Source of the DNA: Streptomyces sp. NBC_00271
GTDB lineage: Bacteria; Actinomycetota; Actinomycetes; Streptomycetales; Streptomycetaceae
Assembly (NCBI RefSeq): GCF_036178845.1
Contig: NZ_CP108070.1
Location: 7,068,001-7,132,000 of the forward strand
Direction of reading: 5' to 3'
Length of the DNA: 64,000 nt
Part shown: in pieces, positions 25,802 through 35,393 of the stretch
Layout: each line of letters starts with the position of its first letter
How positions within the stretch are numbered: the stretch's first letter is position 1
The notes under the pieces: generated by a model
What the model was told of the DNA's origin: nothing
The model's database searches: none
The model's input: only the letters and a program-made list of their open reading frames with translations
Made by a program: the position numbers and the translations under genes

Positions 25802-27022
25802 TCAGCCTGCCTCCGGAACCAGCCGCTCCGGCCCGCTGACCATCTCCCCCTTGAGCTTGGCGCGCAGGGCCAGCTCCTCCGCGGACAGCGGCCCGGGCGC
25901 GACCCGGGGCGGCACCCCGTGCACCGTGGCGCCGGGCGCCAGCGGCGGCTCGTAGTGGTCCGGGGCCGTACGGAGCGTCAGTGTCGTGGCGCCGATGAGG
26001 ACGACCGTGAAGGCGATGGCGGCGCGGGTCCAGTGCCGGGCGCGCTGCTCTCCGCCCCAGCGGACCGTGGTGGGCTTCGCAGCGCGCAGCCGCTCGGCGG
26101 AGGCGACCTCGGCGAGTCGCCGGTGCAACTCCTTCGGCTCCGCCAGCTCCGGCAGCCGTGTGGCCACGGCCTCGCGCGCGTGCAGCAGCCGGTTGGCCGC
26201 CGCGGGCGTGCTCGCCTCCGTCTCGGCCGCGGTCTCCGGCAGATTGAGCCCGACCCCGTCGTAGAGCAGCAGGGTCCGCCGGTACACGGGCGGCAGCTGC
26301 AGGAGTACGTCGAGCAGCGCGCGGTCCGCGGGGGCGGCGGGCGGCGGCTCCGGGTTGCGGTGCCGGGGGCGCAGCCTGTGCCAGGGCGAGAGCGCGAACT
26401 CGTACGCCGTCGCCCGCACCCACCCCGCCGGATCGCGGTCCATGGCCACCTCGGGCCAGCGGTGCCAGGCCAGCTGGAAGGCGCGCTCCACCGACTCGCG
26501 CGCCAGTTCGCGCCGACCGGTGAGCAGGTAGGTCTGCCGTACGAGGGCAGGGGCGCAGAACGCGTAGAGGGCGTCGAAGGCCTGATCGGGCGTCAGGGAG
26601 GGGGAAAGGGGTTCGAGTTCGGCATCGGGGCCGAGCTCGGGTTTGGGGCCGAGTGCGGGATCACGGCCGAGTGCGGGCTCGGGTTGGGGGGCGAGTTCGG
26701 GGGCGGGTGGGGTTTCGGAGGGCGGCTCGGGGGTGGGTTCGGCGCGGTCGGGGGACGTCTGTACGGGGCCGGTGGCGGCGCCGACCAGGGCGGGAGCCGG
26801 GGTCTCCTGACGGGGGGTCACCTCCTCGGCGCCCGTCAGCAGTCGTGCGTACGCGTCTCGTGTCGTGCCGCGTGGCGTCGTACGGCCGTTCTCCCACGAG
26901 CGCACCGTCGCACGGGTGACGCCCACCGCGGCCGCGACGTCGGCCTGGCTCAGCGACTGGGCCTCGCGCAGGCGGCGGCGTTCTTTGGGGGAGGGCAGCG
27001 GGGTCTCAGGGGTGCGTGTCAT
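25802..27022 (-). CDS. Xre-type HTH protein with sigma-factor-like region and membrane segment
   Basis: A 406-residue protein. Residues about 13-62 are an Xre helix-turn-helix (RRLREAQSLSQADVAAAVGV ... TRATVRSWENGRTTPRG). A Pro/Glu-rich linker (about 75-145) follows, then about 150-300 resembles an ECF sigma factor (a sigma-2-like YAFCAPALVRQTYLLTG and a sigma-4-like PPVYRRTLLLYDGVGLNLPE). A hydrophobic segment (about 345-362, TRAAIAFTVVLIGATTL) could anchor it, with a short extracytoplasmic tail. The ATG at 27022 starts the HTH directly. An Xre domain combined with sigma-like and membrane parts is unusual. It is divergent from the DUF6350 gene. Confidence 0.75.
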   Translation of the reverse strand: MTRTPETPLPSPKERRRLREAQSLSQADVAAAVGVTRATVRSWENGRTTPRGTTRDAYARLLTGAEEVTPRQETPAPALVGAATGPVQTSPDRAEPTPEPPSETPPAPELAPQPEPALGRDPALGPKPELGPDAELEPLSPSLTPDQAFDALYAFCAPALVRQTYLLTGRRELARESVERAFQLAWHRWPEVAMDRDPAGWVRATAYEFALSPWHRLRPRHRNPEPPPAAPADRALLDVLLQLPPVYRRTLLLYDGVGLNLPETAAETEASTPAAANRLLHAREAVATRLPELAEPKELHRRLAEVASAERLRAAKPTTVRWGGEQRARHWTRAAIAFTVVLIGATTLTLRTAPDHYEPPLAPGATVHGVPPRVAPGPLSAEELALRAKLKGEMVSGPERLVPEAG

Positions 27023-27130
27023 GTCGGACCCCACAGGGTGCCCCTTAGTACGAAAAGGTACATAGCTGCATATTGAGCGACACATCCGAGGTTCGCCTGT
27101 TACGACGAGAAAGCGCGTGTCGTTGGGAGC

Positions 27131-28669
27131 ATGGCGGGCGTGACCCAAATGACCGACCGCAGACTGTCGTTGTCGCCCCTGCTCACCCGGATGCGCCACC
27201 GTTCACCCGGACTGGGCGCCAGCCTCCTGGGTGGCGCCCTCGCGGCGGGGCTCGGACTCGGCTCGTTCGCCGTCCTCGTCATGATGCTGTGGATCAGCTC
27301 GCCCTATCCGGACAGCGGACCGAGTGGATCGCTGCACGTGGCCGCCGCGTTGTGGCTGCTCGCGCACGGCGTGGAGCTGATCCGCACCGAGACCCTGTCG
27401 GGCCTGCCCATGCCGGTGGGTGTGACACCGCTGCTGCTGGTCGTCCTGCCCGTGTGGCTGCTGTACCGGGCGGTGCGCGGCGTGGCGGACGCCGAGGCCG
27501 AGGCGGAGCCGGGCACGGTGTGGACGGGGGTCGTCGGGGGCTATCTGACGGTCGGACTGGCGGCCGCGCTGTACTGCTCGGGCGGGGAGTTGCGGCCTTC
27601 GTGGGTGTGGACCGCCGGATGTCTGCCGTTGCTCGCCGGGAGTGCGGCGGGGGTGGGGGTGTGGGCGGCGTACGGACGCGCCGGCTTCCCTGTGCCCGCG
27701 CGGGTCCGGCGGTTGCTCGCCGTGTTGCCCGCCGGCGTACGCCGTTGCGCGCCCCAATTCTTCGGGGCCTCGGCGCGGGCGGCCGGGGCCGGGGCGGCGG
27801 TGCTCGTCGGGGGTGGCTCGCTGTTGGTGGCGGTGTCGCTGGTGTGGCACGGCGATACCGTCCGGGACTCGTTCGCGCAGCTCACCGAGGTGTGGTCGGG
27901 ACGGTTCGCGGTACTGCTGCTCTGTCTGGCGCTCGTGCCGAACGCGGCGGTGTGGGGGGCCGCGTACGGGCTCGGGCCCGGGGTCGTGCTGGGGGCCGGG
28001 CATGTCGTGGGGCCGTTGTCCGCGGCGGGGCCGGGGCCGTTGCTGCCGGCGTTTCCGTTGCTGGCGGCGGTGCCGGTGCCGGTGCCCGAGGCGGTGCCCG
28101 GGGCGGTGTGGAGTGAGGTGGGGATGGGGGTGCCGGTGGTGGCGGGGATGACGGTGGCGTGGTTCCTGGTGACCGCGGGGGCGCCGAGGGAGGGGCGTGA
28201 GGCCTGGTCGTGCGGGCGGGTCGTGGTGGGGGGGGGGGTCGCGGCCGTGTTGTGCGGGCTGGTGATGGCGGTGCTGGCCGGGGTGGCGGGTGGGCCGTTG
28301 GGGGTGGCGGCGTTGGCTCACTTCGGGCCGGTGTGGTGGCAGGTGGGGGGAGCGGTGGTGGTTTGGACGGTGGGGGTGGGGGTTCCTGTGGGGGTGGGGT
28401 TGTGGGGGTGGGGGCTTTGGCGGCGACGAGAGTTTTCTTGGTCTGCGTGGCTCACTCGGCCCTCGTGGCCCTCGTGGGGGGCGTGGCGGTCGTGGTTCCG
28501 GGTGCGGCGGTCGCGTGGTGAGGGGGGTCAGGTGGAGCCGGTTGCGAAGGGGGAGCCGACTCCTGCGGTGGGGGTGACTTCGACGGTGGGGGCGGGTCCG
28601 GGTTCGGGTTCGGCTCGGGATCCGAGCCTGGAGCCGTATGACCTCTTGCCCTCTGATGACATGGGGTGA
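27131..28669 (+). CDS. DUF6350-family multi-spanning membrane protein
   Basis: A 512-residue protein with about ten hydrophobic segments from residue 25 to 440, then a Trp/Ser/Arg-rich stretch and a Gly/Pro-rich C-terminal tail. It matches DUF6350, an actinobacterial membrane family found next to purN (as here). Function is unknown. GGGAG lies immediately before the ATG at 27131; an ATG six codons later is possible. The 3' half is extremely G-rich on the coding strand. Confidence 0.8.
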   Translation: MAGVTQMTDRRLSLSPLLTRMRHRSPGLGASLLGGALAAGLGLGSFAVLVMMLWISSPYPDSGPSGSLHVAAALWLLAHGVELIRTETLSGLPMPVGVTPLLLVVLPVWLLYRAVRGVADAEAEAEPGTVWTGVVGGYLTVGLAAALYCSGGELRPSWVWTAGCLPLLAGSAAGVGVWAAYGRAGFPVPARVRRLLAVLPAGVRRCAPQFFGASARAAGAGAAVLVGGGSLLVAVSLVWHGDTVRDSFAQLTEVWSGRFAVLLLCLALVPNAAVWGAAYGLGPGVVLGAGHVVGPLSAAGPGPLLPAFPLLAAVPVPVPEAVPGAVWSEVGMGVPVVAGMTVAWFLVTAGAPREGREAWSCGRVVVGGGVAAVLCGLVMAVLAGVAGGPLGVAALAHFGPVWWQVGGAVVVWTVGVGVPVGVGLWGWGLWRRREFSWSAWLTRPSWPSWGAWRSWFRVRRSRGEGGQVEPVAKGEPTPAVGVTSTVGAGPGSGSARDPSLEPYDLLPSDDMG

Positions 28670-28722
28670 GTGAGGAGCCCTCGGTTTCCTCGCCCCCGCC
28701 GCCCCTACCCATTCCCATCCCC

Positions 28723-28803
28723 CGGGGCTGCGCCCCAGACCCCGCCCGGGGCTGCGCCCCAGACCCCGCCCGGGGCTGCGCCCCAGACCCCGCCCGGGGC
28801 AGG
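28723..28803. repeat. 25-bp tandem repeat, three copies
   Basis: CGGGGCTGCGCCCCAGACCC plus CGCCC repeats three times without a mismatch (28723-28797) and starts a fourth copy. Each unit contains the hairpin GGGGCTGCGCCCC. It lies between convergent genes and is preceded by CGCCCCCGCCGCCCCTACCC, the dispersed element also found at 39559. Confidence 0.9.
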
Positions 28804-28814
28804 TTGATGTTGCT

Positions 28815-28875
28815 GCGGGTGCGTGGGGGCTGGGCGCGCCGTTCCCCGCGTCCCTGACGGGGCGCGGGGCCATGC
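28815..28875. repeat. Streptomyces intergenic repeat copy
   Basis: GTGGGGGCTGGGCGCGCCG followed by TTCCCCGCGTCCCTGACGGG GCGCGGGG; same family as 13970-14056 and 39857-40215. Confidence 0.65.
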
Positions 28876-28894
28876 CCGCCTGTCCGCGTTTGCG

Positions 28895-29704
28895 CTAGCC
28901 GCGGGTGCCCAAGACGCCTCTCAGGTCCTTCGGGAGGAGGTCGTTGCAGGACTGTTTGGCGGCGTTGGTGAGGGCGTCGTTCGTGCAGGAGTAGTAGTCG
29001 CTGTACACGAGCTGCGCGGTGAAGGTCGCGGCGACCATGATGATGGCCAGGAACGCGGTGACGAGGCCGCTCACCGCGGCGGTCGTCTGGGGGCGGGTGT
29101 TCGCCTCGGGGGCCGGGGTGTCCGGGTCCTGCGCGCGGGGCTTGGCGCGCAGTGCGCTGCCGCCCCAGTACACGGCGAGCGCGCCGAGCAGCAGCGCCAC
29201 GTACGGCCAGCTGAACAGGGCGAAGAAGAACGCCCACATGCCGGAGAGCAGCGCGTAGCGCGCGCGGCGCTGGGCGGGGTCCGTCGGGTCCCAGCGCATT
29301 CCGGAGCCCGGCCCACCGCCGGGACCTTCCGGGCCGCCCTGGCCCTGCGGAGCCCCGGGACGGTCGCCGAAACCGCCGCCGGACGAACGTCCCGGCTGCC
29401 GGTCGCTCCACTGACTGCCCCATGGGGACTGTCCGGGGTCGGAACCGTCGTTCTCGTTCGAGCCCTGGCCGGACGCGGGACGTCGAGGCTGCCAGGGGCG
29501 GTCGGGCGTGCCCTCCGGCGGCGGAGCGAAGGGATTGTCGTCGGAGTCGGAGTCGGAGCCCGTGCCGGAGTCTGTGTTCGGGCCGCGTCCGCCCGCGGAA
29601 CCGTTCCCACCCGCGGGCGTGTCCCCGCTCTCCCGCGGCGGGGTAGGCGAAGGGCGCCGCTCGCGCAGCAGCAGCGGAGGGAGTCGGAGACTGCGGTCCG
29701 GCAT
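28895..29704 (-). CDS. Membrane protein with Pro/Gly-rich N-terminal tail
   Basis: A 269-residue protein. The first 145 residues are low-complexity (Pro, Gly, Asp, Ser, Arg), then two to three hydrophobic segments at about 158-200 ([20 protein letters not shown]) and 218-245. Two Cys in the last 30 residues ([18 protein letters not shown]) could form an extracytoplasmic disulfide. The ATG at 29704 is chosen because the region upstream is part of an intergenic repeat array. Function is unknown. It is divergent from purN. Confidence 0.7.
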   Translation of the reverse strand: MPDRSLRLPPLLLRERRPSPTPPRESGDTPAGGNGSAGGRGPNTDSGTGSDSDSDDNPFAPPPEGTPDRPWQPRRPASGQGSNENDGSDPGQSPWGSQWSDRQPGRSSGGGFGDRPGAPQGQGGPEGPGGGPGSGMRWDPTDPAQRRARYALLSGMWAFFFALFSWPYVALLLGALAVYWGGSALRAKPRAQDPDTPAPEANTRPQTTAAVSGLVTAFLAIIMVAATFTAQLVYSDYYSCTNDALTNAAKQSCNDLLPKDLRGVLGTRG

Positions 29705-30171
29705 CAGGTGTGCGTCTTCCCCTTGGTGGTGTTCTGGCGGGCGGCGTGTCCACACGGCATCGTGCTCGCGACGCGCACCCCGAGCGTCCTTCCCGGGGCT
29801 CGCACCCCGGGCGTTCGTTTTCAGGATCAGGACCCGGGATTCGCACCCTGGATACCGCTCCACGGAGTCCCTGCCCCGGGTTTTCCGTCCGAGGCCCGCG
29901 CCCCGGACGTTCGCTCCCGGGGCTCGTACCCCGAACGTTCTACCCGTCCCAGGTCAACGTCCCAAGCGCACAGGGCGTTCCCCGTGCTGAACGGTGTTCC
30001 CGGGAGGATCCACCGCAGACGCTACCTTCCGGCCACGCCCCCGTCCCGTGGGGGCCGCCCGGTGTGCCGGTATCGTTGCTGACGGTCGGCCGCTTTGTAG
30101 ACTTCCCTGTATCCAGGGGCGCGAAGCATTCGTACGACCGTACAAACGCTCCCCCGAGAAAGGGCCCCGTC
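29705..30171. other. Repeat-containing intergenic region upstream of purN
   Basis: About 470 bases without a gene. Between 29785 and 29945 a degenerate element of the form CACCCCGGGCGTTCG recurs at least four times (CCCCGAGCGTCC, CCCCGGGCGTTCG, CCCCGGACGTTCG, CCCCGAACGTTC), interspersed with CCCGGGGCTCG hairpins. From 30060 to 30150 the sequence is less GC-rich and probably contains the purNH promoter; GTACGACCGTAC at 30132 is a small palindrome there. Confidence 0.6.
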
Positions 30172-30792
30172 GTGGCCAAGACCAAGCGCCTTGTCGTGCT
30201 GGTCTCCGGATCAGGCACGAATCTGCAGGCACTGCTCGACGGCATCGCCGCGGCCGGGCCGGAGGCCTACGGGGCCGAGATCGTGGCCGTGGGCGCCGAC
30301 CGGGACGGCATCGAAGGGCTCGCCCGGGCCGAGCGGGCCGGGATCCCGACCTTCGTCCGCCGCGTCAAGGACTACGACACCCGGGACGAGTGGGACGGCG
30401 CGCTCGCCGAGGCCGTCTCCGACCACGAGCCCGACCTGGTGGTCTCCGCGGGGTTCATGAAGATCGTGGGGAAGGAATTCCTCGCCCGGTTCGGTGGGCG
30501 GTTCGTCAACACGCATCCCGCCCTGCTGCCGAGTTTCCCGGGGGCCCACGGCGTACGCGACGCGCTCGCGTACGGCGCGAGGGTCACCGGCTGCACCGTC
30601 CACTTCGTCGACGACGGCGTCGACACCGGACCGATCATCGCTCAGGGCGTGGTGGAGGTCCGGGACGAGGACGACGAGAGCGCGCTGCACGAGCGCATCA
30701 AGGAAGTCGAGCGAAGACTGCTCGTCGATGTCGTGGGGCGGCTCGCCCGCAACGGCTATCGCATTGAGGGACGAAAGGTAGTTATCCAGTGA
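30172..30792 (+). CDS. purN: Phosphoribosylglycinamide formyltransferase
   Basis: Third step of purine synthesis: transfers formyl from 10-formyl-tetrahydrofolate to GAR. A 206-residue enzyme with [15 protein letters not shown] at the N-terminus (phosphate binding), the catalytic Asn/His in [12 protein letters not shown] and the Asp in VDDGVDTG. The GTG at 30172 follows GAAAGGG. purH begins inside its stop (GTGA overlap), so the two are coupled. FolD, which makes its cofactor, is encoded 4.6 kb downstream. Confidence 0.97.
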   Translation: MAKTKRLVVLVSGSGTNLQALLDGIAAAGPEAYGAEIVAVGADRDGIEGLARAERAGIPTFVRRVKDYDTRDEWDGALAEAVSDHEPDLVVSAGFMKIVGKEFLARFGGRFVNTHPALLPSFPGAHGVRDALAYGARVTGCTVHFVDDGVDTGPIIAQGVVEVRDEDDESALHERIKEVERRLLVDVVGRLARNGYRIEGRKVVIQ

Positions 30793-32378
30793 CCGCCGAC
30801 AGCACAGTCACGGCCGAGAGCACCGAGGGCACCAAGCGGGTCATCCGGCGCGCGCTCGTCAGCGTCTACGACAAGGCCGGGCTCGAAGAGCTTGCCCGCG
30901 GGCTGCACGAGGCCGGTGTCGAGCTCGTCTCCACCGGCTCCACCGCCGCCAAGATCGCCGCGGCCGGGGTCCCCGTCGTCAAGGTCGAGGACCTGACCGG
31001 CTTCCCCGAGTGCCTCGACGGCCGCGTCAAGACCCTGCACCCCAAGGTCCACGCCGGCATCCTCGCCGACCTGCGGCTGCCCGACCACCAGCGGCAGCTG
31101 GAAGAGCTGGGCGTCAAGCCGTTCGACCTCGTCGTCGTCAACCTCTACCCCTTCCGTGAGACCGTCGCCTCGGGCGCGACGCCCGACGAGTGCGTCGAGC
31201 AGATCGACATCGGCGGCCCCTCGATGGTCCGTGCCGCCGCCAAGAACCACCCGTCCGTGGCCGTCGTCACCAGCCCCGACCGTTACGGCGACGTCCTCTC
31301 CGCCGTGAAGACCGGCGGCTTCGACCTCACCACCCGTAAGCGGCTCGCGGCCGAGGCCTTCCAGCACACGGCCGCGTACGACGTCGCCGTCGCCTCCTGG
31401 TTCGCCTCCGAGTACGCCCCCGTCGACGCCTCCCGGTTCCCCGACTTCCTCGGTGCCACCTGGGAGCGCGCGCACACCCTGCGCTACGGCGAGAACCCGC
31501 ACCAGCCCGCCGCTCTCTACACCTCGGGCGCCGGCGGTCTCGCGGAGGCCGAGCAGCTGCACGGCAAGGAGATGTCGTACAACAACTACACGGACACGGA
31601 CGCCGCGCGCCGTGCCGCGTACGACCACGAGGACCCCTGCGTCGCGATCATCAAGCACGCCAACCCGTGCGGCATCGCGATCGCCTCGAACGTCGCCGAG
31701 GCGCACCGCAAGGCGCACGCCTGTGACCCGCTGTCCGCGTTCGGCGGTGTGATCGCGGTCAACCGGCCGGTGACGAAGGAGATGGCGGAGCAGGTCGCCG
31801 AGATCTTCACCGAGGTCATCGTGGCGCCCGAGTACGAGGACGGCGCCCTCGAAGCCCTCACCAAGAAGAAGAACATCCGCGTGCTGCGCGCCCACCGCGC
31901 GCCCGCGAACCCGACCGAGCTCAAGCCGATCGACGGCGGCGCGCTGCTCCAGGTCACCGACCGCCTCCAGGCCGACGGCGACAACCCGGCGAGCTGGACC
32001 CTGGCGACCGGTGACGCCCTGAACGAGGGCGAGCTCGACGAGCTGGCCTTCGCCTGGCGGGCCTGCCGCGCGGTGAAGTCCAACGCGATCCTGCTCGCCA
32101 AGGACGGCGCCTCGGTCGGCGTCGGCATGGGCCAGGTCAACCGCGTCGACTCCGCGAAGCTCGCGGTCGAGCGGGCGGGCGCCGAGCGGGCCCGCGGGTC
32201 GTACGCGGCCTCGGACGCGTTCTTCCCGTTCCCCGACGGTCTGGAGATCCTCGCCGAGGCGGGCGTCAGGGCCGTGGTCCAGCCCGGCGGTTCGGTCCGT
32301 GACGAGCTGGTGGTCGAGGCCGCGAAGAAGGCGGGCATCACCATGTACTTCACGGGGACGCGGCACTTCTTCCACTGA
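30789..32378 (+). CDS. purH: Bifunctional AICAR formyltransferase / IMP cyclohydrolase
   Basis: Last two steps of IMP synthesis, 529 residues. The N-terminal cyclohydrolase (MGS-like) has [20 protein letters not shown] and [10 protein letters not shown]; the C-terminal transformylase has the KHANPCG catalytic block and [13 protein letters not shown]. Length and motif order are standard. GTG start, overlapping purN by four bases. A strong inverted repeat follows. Confidence 0.98.
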   Translation: MTADSTVTAESTEGTKRVIRRALVSVYDKAGLEELARGLHEAGVELVSTGSTAAKIAAAGVPVVKVEDLTGFPECLDGRVKTLHPKVHAGILADLRLPDHQRQLEELGVKPFDLVVVNLYPFRETVASGATPDECVEQIDIGGPSMVRAAAKNHPSVAVVTSPDRYGDVLSAVKTGGFDLTTRKRLAAEAFQHTAAYDVAVASWFASEYAPVDASRFPDFLGATWERAHTLRYGENPHQPAALYTSGAGGLAEAEQLHGKEMSYNNYTDTDAARRAAYDHEDPCVAIIKHANPCGIAIASNVAEAHRKAHACDPLSAFGGVIAVNRPVTKEMAEQVAEIFTEVIVAPEYEDGALEALTKKKNIRVLRAHRAPANPTELKPIDGGALLQVTDRLQADGDNPASWTLATGDALNEGELDELAFAWRACRAVKSNAILLAKDGASVGVGMGQVNRVDSAKLAVERAGAERARGSYAASDAFFPFPDGLEILAEAGVRAVVQPGGSVRDELVVEAAKKAGITMYFTGTRHFFH

Positions 32379-32400
32379 TCCGCGGCAGGTCGGTGCGTGC

Positions 32401-32434
32401 GCGGCGGTCCACCGGGGTTCCGGTGGGCCGCCGC
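32401..32434. terminator. Bidirectional terminator after purH
   Basis: GCGGCGGTCCACCGG, loop GGTT, CCGGTGGGCCGCCGC: a 15-bp stem with one mismatch, between purH and the convergent HTH gene, touching the stop of the latter. Confidence 0.8.
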
Positions 32435-33600
32435 TACCGTGCGGGCGCGGTGGTGGCGGCGCCCTTGACCGCGCGCTCGCAGTTCGGCCAGTCGTGGAAG
32501 TCGCGCTTCTTGCTCCAGAGGCGCTCGGCCGCCCTGATGTTCCACTCCGGGTCCAGCGCCTGACGCGGGGTCCCGCCCAGCTCGCGCAGGCGCAGGTCGG
32601 AGATCTGGAACAGACCCCAGTTACGGGTGCCGTTGGTGTTGGGCAGGATGTGCAGCGGGTCGAGGAACGACTGGCAGTCCGCGATGGCGACCGCCGCGTC
32701 GGGTGCGTCGGTGAAGACCGCGCGGATGTGCTGCCGTACCTTCGCCGGCGACCAGACGGTCATGCGTACGTTCGAGGTGTAGAGCGCCTTCTTGGTGGCG
32801 TCCCCGACGACTCCGTTGGGCTGGAGACCGGTGAACACCTGGAAGGCGGTGACCCGGCGCAGCGTCTGCGGGCCGAAGTCCGAGTCGACGTCGATGTCCG
32901 CGCCCTTGGCGTGCAGCAGCCGCTGTACCTCACCCACGCAGGCGTCGTGCTGGCCCATGGCCACCACGGGCTGACAGGCGGCCGAGAAGAGCAGACGGCC
33001 GTCCGTCGCGGAGCCGCTGCCGCCGCTGCCGGTGCCCCTGCCGGATGACGGGTGATCGGTCGTCAGGGCCCAGGCGGATACACCGAGCGTCAGGACCACG
33101 GCGCCGATCACCACGACACGGAACCGGCCCTGGCGGAACTGGTCAAGACGCCACCGGCTCTGACGGACCGGCCGAACGGGCCCGACCTCGACCGCTTCCG
33201 GCTCCACGGCCGTCGGCTCCACCGCTCCCGGCTCCATCGCTTTCGGCTCCACGGCCGTCGGCTCCTCGGCGTCGTCACCGTCCACGAGATCGACGACCTC
33301 GACGACCTCGACAACGTCTGCGTCGGCCTGCGTCCCCGTCCCCGGCTCCGGCCGGGCGGCGTCGGCCAGGGCCCACTGCCGGTGCAGTGTCCGCAGTTCG
33401 TCCGGGGTCGCGCCGCAGGCGGTGGCGAACCGGTGCACGCTGCCGTAGTCCTGGGGCACCGAAGTGCCGCGGCAGTAGCGGTGCAGTGTGGAGCCGGCCG
33501 TGCCGGTCTTCTTGGCGAGGGCCTCGTAACTCAGACCGGACCGGTTCTTCAGCGAACGCAACAGCGCGGCGAACCGTTCGGTCTCCGGGCACGCGGGCAT
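32434..33600 (-). CDS. Xre HTH / membrane / peptidoglycan-binding / lysozyme-like fusion
   Basis: A 388-residue, single-pass protein with four modules: a cytoplasmic Xre HTH (about 8-75), an acidic Pro/Val/Glu repeat linker (95-142, units AVEP), a membrane helix (161-180), an extracellular peptidoglycan-binding domain (about 205-272, VQRLLHAKGADIDVDSDFG) and a lysozyme-like C-terminal domain (285-378, GTRNWGLFQIS). Related domains read ACES before this block, with Glu as the catalytic acid; here it is ADCQS, Gln310, so activity is doubtful. Cys309 and Cys374 may be a disulfide. It may sense cell-wall state and signal to the HTH; that role is inference. Confidence 0.82.
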   Translation of the reverse strand: MPACPETERFAALLRSLKNRSGLSYEALAKKTGTAGSTLHRYCRGTSVPQDYGSVHRFATACGATPDELRTLHRQWALADAARPEPGTGTQADADVVEVVEVVDLVDGDDAEEPTAVEPKAMEPGAVEPTAVEPEAVEVGPVRPVRQSRWRLDQFRQGRFRVVVIGAVVLTLGVSAWALTTDHPSSGRGTGSGGSGSATDGRLLFSAACQPVVAMGQHDACVGEVQRLLHAKGADIDVDSDFGPQTLRRVTAFQVFTGLQPNGVVGDATKKALYTSNVRMTVWSPAKVRQHIRAVFTDAPDAAVAIADCQSFLDPLHILPNTNGTRNWGLFQISDLRLRELGGTPRQALDPEWNIRAAERLWSKKRDFHDWPNCERAVKGAATTAPAR

Positions 33601-33824
33601 CGCGGTTCCCCCCTGGCACTTACGGCACGCTGGTCAGACGTTCCAGTGGCTGGACACAGTAGCCGTCCCACGGCCGTCCCAGGGGTTAGATAACGCGCCA
33701 AGTGGCGGGCGTACGGCCGTCCCGGCGTCCCAGCCCGTCCGGTTTCCTTGCCCGGTCGGGACACGCGTTGCCACCTTCTGGCTGTCCGACCACCAGCAGC
33801 CGCATCGCAAGGAGAAACAGACCC

Positions 33825-34256
33825 ATGAACCTCTCCGTAATACGTCGTCCGCGCCGACTCTCCCCGCTGCTCGCGACCCTCGCCGTCAGCGCGGCGGCCG
33901 CCACCACGCTGGCCCTGCCCGCCTCCGCGTCGGCGGCACCCGCCTCGGCCGCCGCCGTGGACTGCGCGTCGGGTGACGTCTGCTTCTGGACCGGCTTCAA
34001 CTTCACCGGCAGCAAGTGCTCGTGGAGCGTCGCCGACCCCGACTGGCAGAGCGGTGCCATCAGGTGTTCCTGGGCCGCCACGACGAACGTGAAGTCGGTG
34101 TGGAACGCCGGCACCGGTTCGTACAGCGGTGTCGCCTTCTACGCGAACACCAACTACAACAGCCGGATCGGCTGCACCCGGCAGCAGCAGGGCGGCAACC
34201 TCGCCGGTACGTACAAGGTGCGGTCGCACCAGTGGATCACCGGTAACTGCGGCTGA
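33825..34256 (+). CDS. Secreted peptidase-inhibitor (I36)-like protein
   Basis: A 143-residue exported protein: Arg-rich N-terminus, hydrophobic core and Ala-X-Ala cleavage region at about 30-40, then a Cys-rich domain with six Cys (DCASGDVCFWTG, SKCSW, IRCSW, IGCTR, GNCG) and repeated Trp/Tyr/Asn, typical of the I36 (SMI-type) inhibitor / beta-gamma-crystallin-like family common in Streptomyces. The ATG at 33825 has AAGGAG 10 bases upstream. It probably inhibits an extracellular metalloprotease, or is a structural exoprotein; the target is unknown. Confidence 0.8.
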   Translation: MNLSVIRRPRRLSPLLATLAVSAAAATTLALPASASAAPASAAAVDCASGDVCFWTGFNFTGSKCSWSVADPDWQSGAIRCSWAATTNVKSVWNAGTGSYSGVAFYANTNYNSRIGCTRQQQGGNLAGTYKVRSHQWITGNCG

Positions 34257-34281
34257 GCCCGAGAGCGGCTCGCGCACGTAC

Positions 34282-34331
34282 GCGGCGGTGGTCTCCGGTC
34301 CTCACGGGGGAGGGCCGGAGACCACCGCCGC
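34282..34331 (+). terminator. Terminator of the I36-like gene
   Basis: GCGGCGGTGGTCTCCGG and CCGGAGACCACCGCCGC form a perfect 17-bp stem 25 bases after the stop. Confidence 0.85.
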
Positions 34332-34367
34332 TTCAGTGACGGGTAGTTGACGGTAGACAGACGCACT

Positions 34368-34407
34368 AGGGCCGTGTCTCCCCCTGCCCAGGGGGAGACA
34401 CGGCCCT
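34368..34407. terminator. Second strong hairpin, bidirectional
   Basis: AGGGCCGTGTCTCCCCCTG and its exact complement separated by two bases, a 19-bp stem. Probably terminates the minus-strand membrane-protein gene as well. Confidence 0.85.
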
Positions 34408-34436
34408 CGGAGTGAATGGCGGGAAGTCGCCTTCGC

Positions 34437-34488
34437 GGCCTGGAAGTCGGCCTGGAAGTCGGCTTCGATGTCGGTTTCGAAGTCGGCC
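34437..34488. repeat. 12-bp tandem repeat (GGCCTGGAAGTC-like), about four copies
   Basis: GGCCTGGAAGTC twice exactly, then GGCTTCGATGTC and GGTTTCGAAGTC. It lies just beyond the 3' end of the gene stopping at 34515. Confidence 0.85.
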
Positions 34489-34514
34489 TTGTGGCGGCCG
34501 TGCCGCCGGTGGTC

Positions 34515-35123
34515 TCAGACCGAGTACTTCGGGCGGTCGAACCAGGCGGCGCCGTCCGCCTTGCCGACGAACACCGCGATGAGGATGGCGAGCACGGTGT
34601 GCACGAGACCGATGACGACGAACGGGTAGATACCGAGGACCGCGGTGAGGATGCCGAACACCAGCGCGGCGATGCGGACGCCGCTGCCGCCGTTCGCGCA
34701 CTTGACGCCGAGCCAGATCGCGAAGACGCCCCACGCCAGGACCGCGACCGCGACGCCCCACAGGACGCCGGCCGAGTAGTCCGCGAGCTGCTGGAACTGG
34801 ACGTCGTCCTTGAGGTCCGCGTTGTTCTTCGCGGCGGAGACGGCGAGCGCCGAGATCGCGATCAGGACCGCGCCGATCACCTGGAAACCGGCGATGACGA
34901 ACAGCATCACGCGCGCGGCCTTCACCCCGCCGGGCATCTCCATCGGGCCGCCGGGGTAGCCGTAACCGGGCTGCTGGCCGACCGGCGGGGCCTGCGGGTA
35001 GCCGTAACCGGGCTGCTGAGGGGCGCCCTGGGGGTAGCCGTAGCCGGGCTGGCCCTGGGGCGGGTAGTCGGCCGGCTGGCCCTGCGGGGGACCGTAGGGG
35101 TTGTTCGGGTCGCCGAAACTCAT
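34515..35123 (-). CDS. Membrane protein with PGYGYPQ repeat tail
   Basis: A 202-residue protein: a Gly/Tyr/Pro/Gln-rich N-terminal tail (about 1-60) with PGYGYPQ-type repeats, then four hydrophobic segments (about 67-92, 110-140, 150-170, 175-195). Such tails on small membrane proteins are common in Streptomyces and may mediate clustering. Function is unknown. The ATG at 35123 has GGAGGA nine bases upstream, which sets the start over the ATG at 35165. It is divergent from folD. Confidence 0.78.
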   Translation of the reverse strand: MSFGDPNNPYGPPQGQPADYPPQGQPGYGYPQGAPQQPGYGYPQAPPVGQQPGYGYPGGPMEMPGGVKAARVMLFVIAGFQVIGAVLIAISALAVSAAKNNADLKDDVQFQQLADYSAGVLWGVAVAVLAWGVFAIWLGVKCANGGSGVRIAALVFGILTAVLGIYPFVVIGLVHTVLAILIAVFVGKADGAAWFDRPKYSV

Positions 35124-35275
35124 GGCGGGTGTTCCTCCGTTGCCTGGTGCGGGGACGCGCGGCAAGGTGCGGAGGAGAGTTCTACAGAGCGGTCCGTCCC
35201 CCCGGTACTGTCCGCGGCACTGTGGTGTTCATCGTTCTAAATGCCTTACTTATTTGTCCAGAGCCCTTCCGATTG

Positions 35276-35304
35276 TGTTGTGCAGGTGTTGTGCAAGTGC
35301 AACA
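35276..35304. promoter_or_regulatory. Candidate operator upstream of folD
   Basis: TGTTGTGCA occurs twice 11 bases apart (35276, 35287), and the second copy with TGCAACA (35298-35304) makes an imperfect palindrome. It lies in a lower-GC zone between two divergent genes, a likely regulatory site of unknown factor. Confidence 0.4.
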
Positions 35305-35393
35305 TCACTGATCACGGCCGATTGCGGCTGGTCACAGGGGGAAAGGGGCGCCCGGATTGGAACCGGGAGCGGGTCATCCGCGAGGATGGGTCC

